Shown piece by piece: positions 1 through 7,533 of a stretch of DNA of 20,158 bases. A program made the translations under genes and the position numbers. How positions within the stretch are numbered: position 1 is the stretch's first letter; every line of letters starts with the position of its first letter. The stretch is from Dehalococcoidia bacterium (GTDB taxonomy: Bacteria; Chloroflexota; Dehalococcoidia; UBA2985), in NCBI GenBank assembly GCA_030740415.1, contig JASLXI010000001.1, forward strand, positions 1 to 20,158. Direction: 5' to 3'. Below the pieces are notes generated by a model. That model was not told the origin of the DNA, made no database searches, and saw nothing but the letters and a program-made list of their open reading frames with translations.

Positions 1-231
1 CTCGACGCTGGCAGAGTGCTCGTGGTGGGCAGTAGAACTCTAGAAGCCCGTGACCCAGATACAGGCGCATGGTCATCAGTTGGAAAACTTAGCCAAGAAC
101 ATGGCGAGTTCTACACAGCTACCTTGCTCAAGGATGGCAGGATCCTGATAGTCGGTGGCCGGAGTAAGACAGATGAGAGCTTTCAAGGTCTATCTTATGT
201 GGAAACCTATGACATGTCTGCTGAGCCATAG
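1..231 (+). CDS. Kelch-repeat protein, C-terminal fragment (partial)
   Basis: The frame is open from the first base and ends at TAG 229-231, so the 5' part lies outside the window. The visible residues hold two kelch-type blade segments. The first reads LDAGRVLVVG and then ARDPDTGAWSSVGKL. The second reads TATLLKDGRILIVGG and then VETYDMSAEP. The pattern of a 'L-x-DGR-hh-hhGG' strand pair followed by 'E-x-YD...' is typical of kelch or galactose-oxidase-like beta-propellers. Such proteins are often secreted or cell-surface binding domains. Substrate and full length cannot be told from this fragment. No gene follows directly; the 191 nt to the tRNA gene show no further feature. Confidence 0.65.
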   Translation, partial: LDAGRVLVVGSRTLEARDPDTGAWSSVGKLSQEHGEFYTATLLKDGRILIVGGRSKTDESFQGLSYVETYDMSAEP

Positions 232-422
232 CTTCTCCCCAGGGGTCGTGCTGTCTCCTTACCAATCCTAGACCGCCTCTCCCCTGTATTATCTGCTTAC
301 TAGTTGCGGGGTCTATGTTTATAGTTCTGCCCTTCCTATACCCAGGCAATTCTCTCATCAACGTGGTGAACCAACGACTGGCAGGCTTACTTAGCCGCCC
401 CGTTTGACATTTTGGTGTGAAA

Positions 423-499
423 TGGTGCGCTTGGCGGGACTTGAACCCACGGCCTCAGCCTTCGCAGGGCTGCGCTCTATCCAACTGAGCTACAAGCGC
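423..499 (-). tRNA. tRNA-Arg, anticodon GCG, encoded CCA end
   Basis: The minus strand folds as a complete cloverleaf. The acceptor is GCGCTTG paired with CAAGCGC (493-499 with 427-433). The D stem is GCTC/GAGC. The anticodon stem is CAGCC/GGCTG with the seven-base loop CTGCGAA, and the T stem is GTGGG/CCCGC around TTCAAGT. The discriminator base is A (426) and the CCA tail is encoded (423-425). The anticodon at positions 34-36 is GCG, reading CGC and CGU, so the tRNA is arginine-specific. The D-loop A after GG and C35 fit arginine identity. Most bacteria encode ACG here and deaminate A34 to inosine with TadA, so G34 is unusual. Confidence 0.93.
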
Positions 500-630
500 T
501 CTCTTCCTCCACCTTAGATACGTTTCCCATTGCAGTCTCCAAGGAGGGGCCACACCATCCCGTATCATCTTACCCCGCGATATGACATGGCAGCAAGTGC
601 GCTCATTCGACCAAAGAGTACCCCGCCTTC

Positions 631-659
631 TTGGCAAATGCTTTGCCGTAGGCTATCCT
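631..659 (+). promoter_or_regulatory. Putative sigma70-type promoter of hisS
   Basis: The -35 box TTGGCA (631-636) and -10 box TATCCT (654-659) are separated by exactly 17 bases. The predicted start is near 666, about 25 bases before the hisS TTG codon. This leaves no room for a T-box leader on this transcript. The match is by eye only. Confidence 0.5.
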
Positions 660-690
660 TCTCCCAGGCATTAGTAACAGGAGGAGCGTT

Positions 691-1953
691 TTGTACCGTG
701 CTCCCAGAGGCACGGCAGATATTCTGCCGGAAGAGCAGAGGTACTGGCATTATGTCGAGGCCGGAGCCAGGGCTATGGCGCGGCGATTTGGCTATGGTCG
801 CCTTGAGACCCCTGTGTTCGAGAACACCGACCTGTTCGTGCGGGGCGTGGGCCAGGGCACTGATATTGTGGAGAAAGAGATGTACTCCTTTGAGGACCGA
901 GGAGGCGACTCCGTGACCCTTCGTCCCGAGGGCACAGCTCCCGCATGCCGCGCATACTTGGAACACGGCATGCGCAACATGCTCCAGCCAGTGCGCCTGT
1001 ACTACTTCTCGCCGACATTTCGCTACGAGCGTCCCCAGGCAGGGCGATTCCGTCAACACCATCAATTTGGCGTGGAGGCCCTGGGAGACGGCGATCCTTC
1101 CGTGGATGCCGAGGTGGTTGAGATGGCCTGGCAGCTCATGAGCGACCTAGGACTCACCAACCTTACCCTGCTCATCAACAGCATAGGCGATCCCCAGTGC
1201 AGGCCAACCTACCTGGCGCACCTCAAAGACTACTACACGCCTCTGGCATCCCAACTGTGCCAAGACTGCAAGGACAGGCTGCAACGCAGCCCCCTGCGAT
1301 TGCTGGACTGCAAGCAGCCAACCTGCGTAGCCATAGCTCAGAAGGCTCCGCAAACCGCGCAGCACCTCTGCGCCCAGTGCCGAGTCCACTGGGAGAAGTT
1401 GTTGAGCTACCTGCAGAAGCTGAATATCCCCTTTTCCGTGAATCCCAGACTGGTACGGGGCCTGGACTACTACACACGCACGGTCTTTGAGATCCACCCC
1501 CCTGAAGAGGGAGGGCAGAGCGCCCTCTGTGCTGGAGGTCGCTACGACGGTCTTATTCAGGAACTGAACGGGCCTCCAACGCCTGGCGTCGGCTTTGCAG
1601 CAGGCATGGAACGCATGGTACTCAACCTCAAACGCCAGGAGGTGCCAGTGCCTGAGGACAGTTTCGTAAGCGCTGTGGTGACATATCTGGGAGACGAGGC
1701 CAAGGAAACGGCAATCTCCCTGGCATCACAGCTACGGAGCAAGGGGATAGGGGCTATTCTGGCCCCGGCTGGCCGCAGCCTGAAAGCCCAGATGCGCTAC
1801 GCCAACTCCTTACGCATACCCTCTACCCTAATCCTGGGAGAGGATGAAATAAAGAATGGCACTGTAATCCTCCGCAACATGACCCAGGGCACGCAGCGGG
1901 AGGTGTCGCTTCAATCGGTAGCGGAGGAGTTGGAGAGCCCTACCACATCCTGA
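691..1953 (+). CDS. hisS: Histidine--tRNA ligase
   Basis: This cytoplasmic class II synthetase charges tRNA-His with histidine using ATP. At 420 residues it has the usual bacterial HisRS length. The N-terminus carries APRGTADILP (4-13). Motif 2 is visible as FRYERPQAGRFRQHHQFGVE (110-129). The histidine-binding HisA signature is GLDYYTRTVFEI (257-268), followed by AGGRYDGLI (281-289), and motif 3 is GVGFAAGMERMVL (299-311). The region after about 325 is the anticodon-binding domain. The insertion domain contains Cys190-x2-Cys193, LLDCK (204-208) and Cys227-x2-Cys230, as in many Gram-positive-like HisRS. The start is TTG, preceded by the strong site AGGAGGAG (679-686). It stands alone, with decayed sequence downstream. 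Confidence 0.97.
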   Translation: MYRAPRGTADILPEEQRYWHYVEAGARAMARRFGYGRLETPVFENTDLFVRGVGQGTDIVEKEMYSFEDRGGDSVTLRPEGTAPACRAYLEHGMRNMLQPVRLYYFSPTFRYERPQAGRFRQHHQFGVEALGDGDPSVDAEVVEMAWQLMSDLGLTNLTLLINSIGDPQCRPTYLAHLKDYYTPLASQLCQDCKDRLQRSPLRLLDCKQPTCVAIAQKAPQTAQHLCAQCRVHWEKLLSYLQKLNIPFSVNPRLVRGLDYYTRTVFEIHPPEEGGQSALCAGGRYDGLIQELNGPPTPGVGFAAGMERMVLNLKRQEVPVPEDSFVSAVVTYLGDEAKETAISLASQLRSKGIGAILAPAGRSLKAQMRYANSLRIPSTLILGEDEIKNGTVILRNMTQGTQREVSLQSVAEELESPTTS

Positions 1954-2081
1954 CCACTTTCTAGCGGCAGAAACTCTCACTCCCGCTTAGGCTCGCGCGT
2001 GTGACCAAATCATGATCAACAGGGGATACAAAAGAACTCCCAAGGAACTATCAATGCAAGCACCCGAGAGGAACCAATCCA

Positions 2082-2529
2082 GGTAATCTTGCCGACTACC
2101 CAGAGGCCCTGAGCAAGTAGGTGTTCCAGACTGGTATTTCCTGGGAGGTAGTTGAGTCAAAATGGCCCGAAAGCTGGCAAGCGTTCCGCGGTTTCGATCA
2201 GGCGGTAGTCACCAACCTGATCAAGGGTCGACGGGTTGTCAGAAACCGCCGCAAGCTAGATGTCATTGCTGAGAATCCCCGTCGAATGGCAGAATTGGAA
2301 GAGCACCATAGGCGCTTCCAAGGCTACCTCCCACGGAGATTTCGAGAAACCCGCGTCAGGCCTGCAAAGGCAGTTCCGCTTCCTGATCGACATGGGCGCA
2401 TACCACTTCCTGTATGTGGTGCAAGAGGAAGTGATATCCTACGAGGACTGGTGCGCGCCCCCGTGGCCGTATTCCCACGAACACGTGGCATTAGTAGGGG
2501 GAGCGCCTCAGAAAACCTTTAGCATATAA
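2082..2529 (+). pseudogene. Decayed DNA-3-methyladenine glycosylase (Tag-like) pseudogene
   Basis: Two frames together give one protein resembling the Tag/AlkA-type base-excision glycosylases. The first frame reads NLADYPEALSK, then a TAG stop (2118-2120), then VFQTGISWEVVESKWP and IVRNRRKL-type residues (seen as VVRNRRKLDVIAENPRRM) to about 2330. The second frame, shifted by one base, continues SHGDFEKPASGLQRQFRFL and MGAYHFLYVVQEE to the stop before 2530. The order and spacing match the family, whose members remove alkylated bases. The TAG and the frameshift near 2328-2336 break the gene. A GTG at 2121 would give a 133-residue product that loses the frame half-way, so I do not call it functional. 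The 5' boundary is uncertain. Confidence 0.72.
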
Positions 2530-2530
2530 C

Positions 2531-2809
2531 ATGAATGTCGACCACGGGATAGAGCGGGTGCGGTCAGCCACCTCCGGAAACGAGCCTTTGGTACGTCTAT
2601 GGCAGCAGCAGTATACAAGGCCAGGACATCCCCTGCGTGCTGAAGAACCTGGGAGCGGGCTCGGGAGAGTAGGGAGGGGCAGTTCCCATTTACCCCACGG
2701 CCTGTATGTCTTCTCCCGGGACCGCCAGAAGGCTATCTGGCTCATCAAGGGAACGGACTCCCCTGAGTATATCCAAGATTCAGCCGTGGCAGTACGATAC
2801 GAAGAATAG
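2531..2809 (+). other. Unassigned open frame in a gene-poor stretch, possibly a remnant
   Basis: A 92-residue frame begins with ATG right after the glycosylase pseudogene. I do not recognise the protein. The last part (about residues 56-92, with HLPHGLYVFSRDRQKAIWLI) looks like real coding sequence, while the middle, rich in Gly, Arg and Pro, looks like out-of-frame sequence. A protein-like alternative reading around 2590-2670 (YVYGSSSIQGQDIPCVLKNL) lies in another frame and ends in a TAG. This suggests a second frameshifted remnant rather than a working gene. From 2810 to 2952 I see nothing except a 5-bp hairpin without a T-run. Confidence 0.25.
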
Positions 2810-2952
2810 ACGGCTGGATGTCCGTTGATTTCTCCTAACGTCGGCCTTTACCATTCTGGTTCTAACCGTCTTTTCGGCGATCTATACAATGCTGAGGTAT
2901 TCTGAAATGCGGGTGCAGAGCCTGTCCTGACCCGGCGAAGGATCTCGCCCTG

Positions 2953-3621
2953 CTATATGGGCCAGTCCTGGAGATGGTAGGCCATCTCCCAGAAGAGGTA
3001 CTCATAGCGGGTCGCCGTCAGAAAATGGTCTGACAGACGCTCCACTTCTCTCTCATCTGCCCCTCTGGTAAGGTCGTCCAGAAACTCCCGCAGCCATCCC
3101 ACGAAGGCCGTGAACTCCTCCGATGAGTACATATGAATCCATTCCGCATATCGGTTCTGCTCCGAGGTGTCGCCGGTCCGGGACAGATAGAGGCCCGTCT
3201 CGACGTATCCCCACTGGCAGGGCAGAAGGCTGGCGACTACGTCAGTTATGGTGCCCTCGTAGGCCACACGAAGCAGGTAATCGGTGTACGCCCGAGTGAT
3301 AGGCGCTGGGCGAGTGCTCTCCAACTCGTCAGAGGAAACCCCGAACTTTGCACAGAAGGCGCGGTGGAGAGACATCTCCGTATCCAGGGTCTCCTTGAGC
3401 AGATCGGCGAATCGGCTCACATTCGCAAGGCCAGGTGCCTTGGCAGTAGCCAAAGCCAGCATCCTACTGTATTGGACAAGGAAGAAGTAATCCTGCTTCA
3501 CGTAAAACTGAAACTTTTCCAGGGGAAGCTGCCCGGTTCCCATACCAACCACAAACGGATGGCGAAACAGTCTGTCCCACAGGTGGGCATGTCTTTCTCG
3601 TAGTATCTCCGAATTGCTCAT
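2953..3621 (-). CDS. tenA: TenA/thiaminase-II family aminopyrimidine aminohydrolase
   Basis: TenA enzymes hydrolyse aminopyrimidine breakdown products of thiamine so the pyrimidine can be salvaged for thiamine synthesis; they act in the cytoplasm. The 222-residue length is typical for the all-helical TENA/PQQC fold. The key residues fall where expected from Bacillus subtilis TenA numbering: Asp44 in KQDYFFLVQY, the catalytic Cys135 in LLPCQWGYVE, and a Glu in the C-terminal FWEMAYHLQDWP (Glu212). Phe47 replaces the Tyr usually seen near Asp44. It is the last gene of the tetR-ubiD operon, starting 2 nt after the ubiE stop. Why a thiamine-salvage protein sits with quinone genes is unclear; a different substrate within the fold is possible. 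Confidence 0.85.
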   Translation of the reverse strand: MSNSEILRERHAHLWDRLFRHPFVVGMGTGQLPLEKFQFYVKQDYFFLVQYSRMLALATAKAPGLANVSRFADLLKETLDTEMSLHRAFCAKFGVSSDELESTRPAPITRAYTDYLLRVAYEGTITDVVASLLPCQWGYVETGLYLSRTGDTSEQNRYAEWIHMYSSEEFTAFVGWLREFLDDLTRGADEREVERLSDHFLTATRYEYLFWEMAYHLQDWPI

Positions 3622-3623
3622 GG

Positions 3624-4355
3624 CTACCCAGTCCCCACTGGTTTTTCTCCAACATGCAAAGCCAACGTACCCAGACCTAGCATCTTATACCATACTCTCT
3701 GAAGACCTGCGTTCTCCATCATAATCGAGAGCTCCTGGGGAGTGAGGTAGCTATCCACCGAGTCCGGCAGATACTTGTACGCCTCATTGTTGCCAGCCAC
3801 AAATGTCCCCAACCTAGGCACTACTCCTCGGAAGTAGGCCCTCAGCAGACGCTGCAATATTCCCCCACCCGCAAGAGGGACTATATCCAGGACTACCACG
3901 CGCCCCCCAGGCCTGATGACTCTGAAGATCTCTGCCAGGGCAGCCTCTTTGTTGGCGAAGTTGCGAAGCCCGAACCCGATTGTAATATATAAGAAATGGT
4001 CATTCGTGAAGGGCAATGACTGAGCGTCACCAAGCATCCATTCCACTCGATGGGACAGGCCGCGCCTCTTGGTCTTGCTCTGGGCAAAGCGCAACATCTT
4101 GGGCGCAAAGTCCAGGCCAACCACCCTTGCTACTCCCGGTCCTCGTACCAGGTCCAGGGCAAAGTCTCCCGTTCCAGTCGCCAGGTCCAGAGCTTCTCCC
4201 TGGTCTTCCTGCACAGCTAGGCAAGCAGCCCTTCGCCGCCACCGATGGTGCATCCCACCGCTCATCACAGTGTTCAGCAGATCGTATCGTTCCGATATGC
4301 GGTCAAACAACGTCGCCACATAACGTGCTTTCTCATCCCCTTTCAGTTGCACCAT
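3624..4355 (-). CDS. ubiE: Demethylmenaquinone / quinone C-methyltransferase
   Basis: This SAM-dependent class I methyltransferase of the UbiE/MenG family adds the ring methyl in the last step of menaquinone synthesis. The family N-terminus is clear: FDRISERYDLLNTVMSGGMH (17-36). SAM motif I is LDLATGTGDF (56-65), followed by GDAQSLPF (109-116), GFGLRNF (127-133) and the EIFRVIRPGGR segment (142-152). The length of 243 residues is normal. The ATG abuts the ubiX stop without a gap, so translation is probably coupled. With UbiA, UbiX and UbiD in the same operon it most likely methylates a prenylated naphthoquinone. The symbol menG would be equally apt if the cell makes only menaquinone. Confidence 0.93.
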   Translation of the reverse strand: MVQLKGDEKARYVATLFDRISERYDLLNTVMSGGMHHRWRRRAACLAVQEDQGEALDLATGTGDFALDLVRGPGVARVVGLDFAPKMLRFAQSKTKRRGLSHRVEWMLGDAQSLPFTNDHFLYITIGFGLRNFANKEAALAEIFRVIRPGGRVVVLDIVPLAGGGILQRLLRAYFRGVVPRLGTFVAGNNEAYKYLPDSVDSYLTPQELSIMMENAGLQRVWYKMLGLGTLALHVGEKPVGTG

Positions 4356-4943
4356 CTACTCACTGCTCCTCTGATAACGCAAACGATCATCCGTGAACTC
4401 TGGCATCCCGAGGGCATCGAGGGCCTTCGCGACTATGAACTCCACTATGTCACTCATCGAGTTTGGGTGCAGGTAAAAGGCCGGCTCCGGTGGCAGGACG
4501 GTAACCCCCATTCGCGACAGTGCAAGCATGTTCTCAAGGTGGACTGTGGACAGAGGAGTCTCCCGCGGCACAACCACTAGCCTTTTTCTCTCTTTGAGAC
4601 ACACGTCGGCGGCCCGTTGCAACAGGTTGGTCGATATACCGTGGGCGATGGCCGCCAGGGTTCCTGTGCTGCAAGGTATGACAATCATTCCCGCGGTGGG
4701 TGTAGTACCGCTGGCTATGGGCGCTTTGAGATCGCCGACAGGGTAGTAGGTGAAGCTGGCTGACTCTCGCCAGCGCGCCAGGGCTGTGCCAAAGGGCTCC
4801 TCCATCTCTTCCTGCCACACCATTCGGGCCGCCGTGGAACAGGTGGTGATGACGGGGATGTCCCGAAACAACAGCGCCTCGATGGTCCGCTGGGCCAGGA
4901 TTGCACCACTGGCCCCGGATATGCCCACTACTACTGGTTCCAT
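4356..4943 (-). CDS. ubiX: UbiX flavin prenyltransferase
   Basis: UbiX joins a dimethylallyl group to reduced FMN, producing the prenylated flavin cofactor that UbiD needs. The 195-residue flavoprotein shows the N-terminal GISGASGA loop (7-14), the IPCSTGTLAAIAHGIS segment (89-104), LVVVPRETPLS (122-132) and the LPPEPAFY motif (150-157), all hallmarks of the family. The ATG at 4943 has AGGA six bases upstream. It lies 33 nt after ubiA and directly abuts ubiE. Its operon partner is clearly the ubiD upstream. In the futalosine pathway the corresponding protein has been called MqnM. Confidence 0.95.
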   Translation of the reverse strand: MEPVVVGISGASGAILAQRTIEALLFRDIPVITTCSTAARMVWQEEMEEPFGTALARWRESASFTYYPVGDLKAPIASGTTPTAGMIVIPCSTGTLAAIAHGISTNLLQRAADVCLKERKRLVVVPRETPLSTVHLENMLALSRMGVTVLPPEPAFYLHPNSMSDIVEFIVAKALDALGMPEFTDDRLRYQRSSE

Positions 4944-4976
4944 CTTCTGTCCTTTGAGAGAGACTTCATTCCTATG

Positions 4977-5846
4977 CTACACATAAACGGACGCAAAGGT
5001 AAATGCAAACACTATCACGGCGATGTAGCCGTTCACGTTGAAAAAGGCCATGTTAAGCCTCGAAAGGTCTGTCGGGGAGACCAGTCGATGCTCGTATGTC
5101 AGGAGTCCCGCCGCCAATATCCAGCCTATATAGTAAGGGAAGCCAAGGGCCAACCAGGGACCGAGGGCCAGCAGGGAAAGAGTCGTGAGAATGTGCATCC
5201 CTTTGGCCCATCGCATAGCCGCGGGAATGCCCCACTTTTGGGGTATGGAGTGGAGGCCGCGTTCGACATCAAAGTCGCGGTCCTGGCAGGAGTACAATAT
5301 GTCGAAGCCGCCTATCCAGGTTGCGACGGCAAAGGCCATCAGCACCGGCTCCCAGGTAAGAGATCCTGTAACGGCGATCCATGCACCCGCTGGGGCAATG
5401 CCGTCGGCCCAGCCCAGGATGAAGTGGGACATCCAGGTGAATCGCTTGGTGTACGGGTAGCCAACCACCACCACGACGGCCACCGGGGCCAGAACCACGG
5501 CCAAGGTATTGAGCATCGCCGCGGCAATCAAAAAGACCGCCAGTGACGCGGTGGACATGACCGTCATCTCCCACAGCTTGAGACGACCCGCGGGCAGGGG
5601 GCGTGAGGCCGTGCGAGGATTCTCCGCGTCCAGTTGTCGATCGATGATGCGGTTGGCGGACATGGCCAGGGTGCGAGCTGATGCCATTGCTATCGTTATC
5701 CAGATGAACTGGGAAAGGGTAGGCAGGCCGTTCGCGGCCAGTACCATGCCCAGGTAGGCAAAGGGCAGCGCAAAGACGGTGTGCTCAAACCGGATGGAGT
5801 CCAGAATGAGCCTCATCTTGGCCGGCATGGCTGTTACGGAGCTCAT
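4977..5846 (-). CDS. ubiA: UbiA-family polyprenyltransferase (MqnP-like)
   Basis: This integral membrane enzyme transfers a polyprenyl chain to an aromatic acid, here probably the dihydroxynaphthoate-type acid of the futalosine route. Both metal-diphosphate motifs are present: NRIIDRQLDAENPRT (65-79) and YSCQDRDFDVERGLHS (185-200). About eight or nine hydrophobic segments span residues 22-289, including LAVVLAPVAVVVVVGYPYTK. The length of 289 residues is normal. The 'DAENPRT...RPLPAG' and 'GLHSIPQKWG' wording is that of the 4-hydroxybenzoate-octaprenyltransferase-like branch found with UbiX/UbiD, not the MenA branch. The ATG has AGGA five bases upstream. Coupling to a UbiD decarboxylase implies that prenylation precedes decarboxylation. 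Confidence 0.92.
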   Translation of the reverse strand: MSSVTAMPAKMRLILDSIRFEHTVFALPFAYLGMVLAANGLPTLSQFIWITIAMASARTLAMSANRIIDRQLDAENPRTASRPLPAGRLKLWEMTVMSTASLAVFLIAAAMLNTLAVVLAPVAVVVVVGYPYTKRFTWMSHFILGWADGIAPAGAWIAVTGSLTWEPVLMAFAVATWIGGFDILYSCQDRDFDVERGLHSIPQKWGIPAAMRWAKGMHILTTLSLLALGPWLALGFPYYIGWILAAGLLTYEHRLVSPTDLSRLNMAFFNVNGYIAVIVFAFTFASVYV

Positions 5847-5853
5847 GACATTC

Positions 5854-6057
5854 CTATCTCAGTGGTAGCAGGTATAAACCGCCCTGGACGACCCTTGACA
5901 TGATAGCCGATCCGTAGTCGGCGTAGGTCTCATCGTTCTCCGGTAGCTCCAGAAGTGCATTAATCCAAAAGCTGCGATTATTGGCATACTTTGCCAATGC
6001 AGGAACGTCACTCGAAGACCCCTCTCTTCATTTCCATTCGTCGATGACAATTTCCAT
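5854..6057 (-). pseudogene. Small operon-spaced ORF interrupted by TGA at codon 10
   Basis: The minus strand has ATG at 6057-6055, preceded by AGGAG with ideal spacing, 21 nt after the ubiD stop. The frame reads MEIVIDEWK, then TGA, then 57 further codons with protein-like composition: LAKYANNRSFWINALLELPE, then NDETYADYGSAIMSRVV and GGLYLLPLR. It ends with TAG seven bases before the ubiA start. The fit to the gap and the same frame on both sides of the TGA suggest a real small gene with a nonsense mutation, or a programmed stop. I do not recognise the family. No cysteine lies near the TGA, which argues against a redox selenoprotein. A short hairpin (GAAGA/TCTTC around GAGGGG) follows the TGA directly. 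Confidence 0.45.
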
Positions 6058-6078
6058 GAATCTCCTCTTCCTCACATC

Positions 6079-7533
6079 TCACAGCCCGTACTCTCCCCAC
6101 TTGCGGTCTACCAGAGCCCTTACGTCGTCGGTCATTACGATGTCTGGGGGCCACTCCCTGGTGCGGCCCTCCAGCGACCCCTTGGCTGTGGCATCGATCC
6201 CCGCCTTGCTACCCAGCTTGGGCGTCGGCGAGGCGTGGTCTAGGTCGTCCACAGGACCTGAGGCGAGGACGATGTCCTGGGAGGCATCCAAGTTGTTAGT
6301 GACTCGCCATGCCACCTCAGACACGTCCTGCACATTCACAAAATCGTCCACCACTATTATGGTCTTGGCCAGCATCATAAGTCCCAGGCCCCATAGCGCG
6401 TACATCACCTTCTGCGCCTGACCCGGATACTCCTTTTTGATTGAGACGATGACCAGGTTGTGGAACACCCCCTCCGCGGGCATGTTGATATCCACTATCT
6501 CCGGCAGCACCATCTGGATGATGGGCATGAAGAGGCGCTCCGTGGCTTTGCCCATATAGTAATCCTCCTGAAGGGGTCGACCCACCACTATGGTCGGGTA
6601 GATGGGGTTCTGGCGATGGGTGATAGCGGTGAGGTGAAACACGGGGTATTGGTCTGCCAGAGAGTAGTAGCCGGTGTGGTCACCAAAGGGCCCCTCGGTT
6701 CGTGTCTCGCCTGGGACAACGTACCCTTCCAGAATAATCTCTGCGTTGGCGGGCACCTCCAGGTCGACGGTCTTGCCCTTCACCACCTCCACTCCCTCCT
6801 CCCGAAGAAAGCCGGCCATGACCAGTTCGTCCAGGTCCGGAGGCAGGGGTGCCGAGCCAGTCCAAATGGTAGCGGGATCACCACCCAGGGCCACGGCCAC
6901 TTCCATTTTCTCCTGGCCCCGCTCGAGGGCCACTCGTTCGTGGTGGGTGCCTACCTTGTGGGTCTGCCAGTGCATCCCCGCGGTCTGGCCGTCATAGACC
7001 TGCATACGGTACATGCCGACGTTGCGCGAGCCTGTCTCCGGATCCCTGGTTATCACCAAAGGCAGGGTAATGAAACGCCCGACATCCATGGGCCAGCACT
7101 TGAGGATGGGAAATCGGTTCAGGTCGGCGTCCGCACCTGTGAGCGCCACTTCCTGGCACGGAGCGCTTCTTACCAGCTTGGGCTGATACCCAGCCATCTT
7201 GACGAGATCGACCAGGGTACGCAGCTTGCCCACAAGACTGGGTGGTGGCCCTTGCACCATTCCAAGAAGCTTTCTTATCCGATCTCCCAGTTCGTCCAGG
7301 TCCTCGACCCCCAATGCCCAGGAGGTACGCTGTGCCGACCCGTAGGCGTTGATGAGGACGGGCATATCGTAGCCTTCCACGTTCTCAAAGAGGAGGGCAG
7401 GCCCCCCACTTTTCACAACGCGGTCGGTTATCTCCGTGATCTCCAGTTCGGAGCTGACCGGGGTCTTGATGCGGAGCAACTCCCTTTTGTCCTCCAGGAA
7501 CGCGATAAACTCACGCACGTCGTTGAATTTCAC
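6079..7533 (-). CDS. ubiD: UbiD-family prenyl-FMN-dependent decarboxylase
   Basis: UbiD enzymes decarboxylate aromatic acids reversibly using prenylated FMN; here the substrate is likely the prenylated naphthoic acid (MqnL role). I chose the GTG at 7533 (VKFNDVREFIAFLE), giving 484 residues. A longer frame back to 7671 would lie wholly inside tetR and starts with non-conserved Arg-rich residues. Visible family features include SRNVGMYRMQVYD with the conserved Arg near residue 170, HWQTHKVGTHH (about 189-199), and the catalytic EGPFGDHTGYYS (280-291). The start overlaps the tetR TGA as GTGA, so translation is probably coupled to the regulator. An interrupted small ORF and ubiA follow downstream. 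Confidence 0.95.
   Translation of the reverse strand: MKFNDVREFIAFLEDKRELLRIKTPVSSELEITEITDRVVKSGGPALLFENVEGYDMPVLINAYGSAQRTSWALGVEDLDELGDRIRKLLGMVQGPPPSLVGKLRTLVDLVKMAGYQPKLVRSAPCQEVALTGADADLNRFPILKCWPMDVGRFITLPLVITRDPETGSRNVGMYRMQVYDGQTAGMHWQTHKVGTHHERVALERGQEKMEVAVALGGDPATIWTGSAPLPPDLDELVMAGFLREEGVEVVKGKTVDLEVPANAEIILEGYVVPGETRTEGPFGDHTGYYSLADQYPVFHLTAITHRQNPIYPTIVVGRPLQEDYYMGKATERLFMPIIQMVLPEIVDINMPAEGVFHNLVIVSIKKEYPGQAQKVMYALWGLGLMMLAKTIIVVDDFVNVQDVSEVAWRVTNNLDASQDIVLASGPVDDLDHASPTPKLGSKAGIDATAKGSLEGRTREWPPDIVMTDDVRALVDRKWGEYGL

Noticed and set aside
500..690. T-box leader before hisS
   Set aside because: A promoter with a start near 666 leaves only about 25 bases of leader, and no T-box motif was seen.
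2934..2949. Hairpin GGCGA-AGGATC-TCGCC after the tenA operon as a terminator
   Set aside because: The stem is only five pairs and no T-run follows on the relevant strand.
5859..6050. 63-codon minus-strand frame between ubiD and ubiA starting at 6050
   Set aside because: It has no ribosome-binding site and an unconvincing composition; the frame 5854-6057 in another phase fits the gap and looks more coding.
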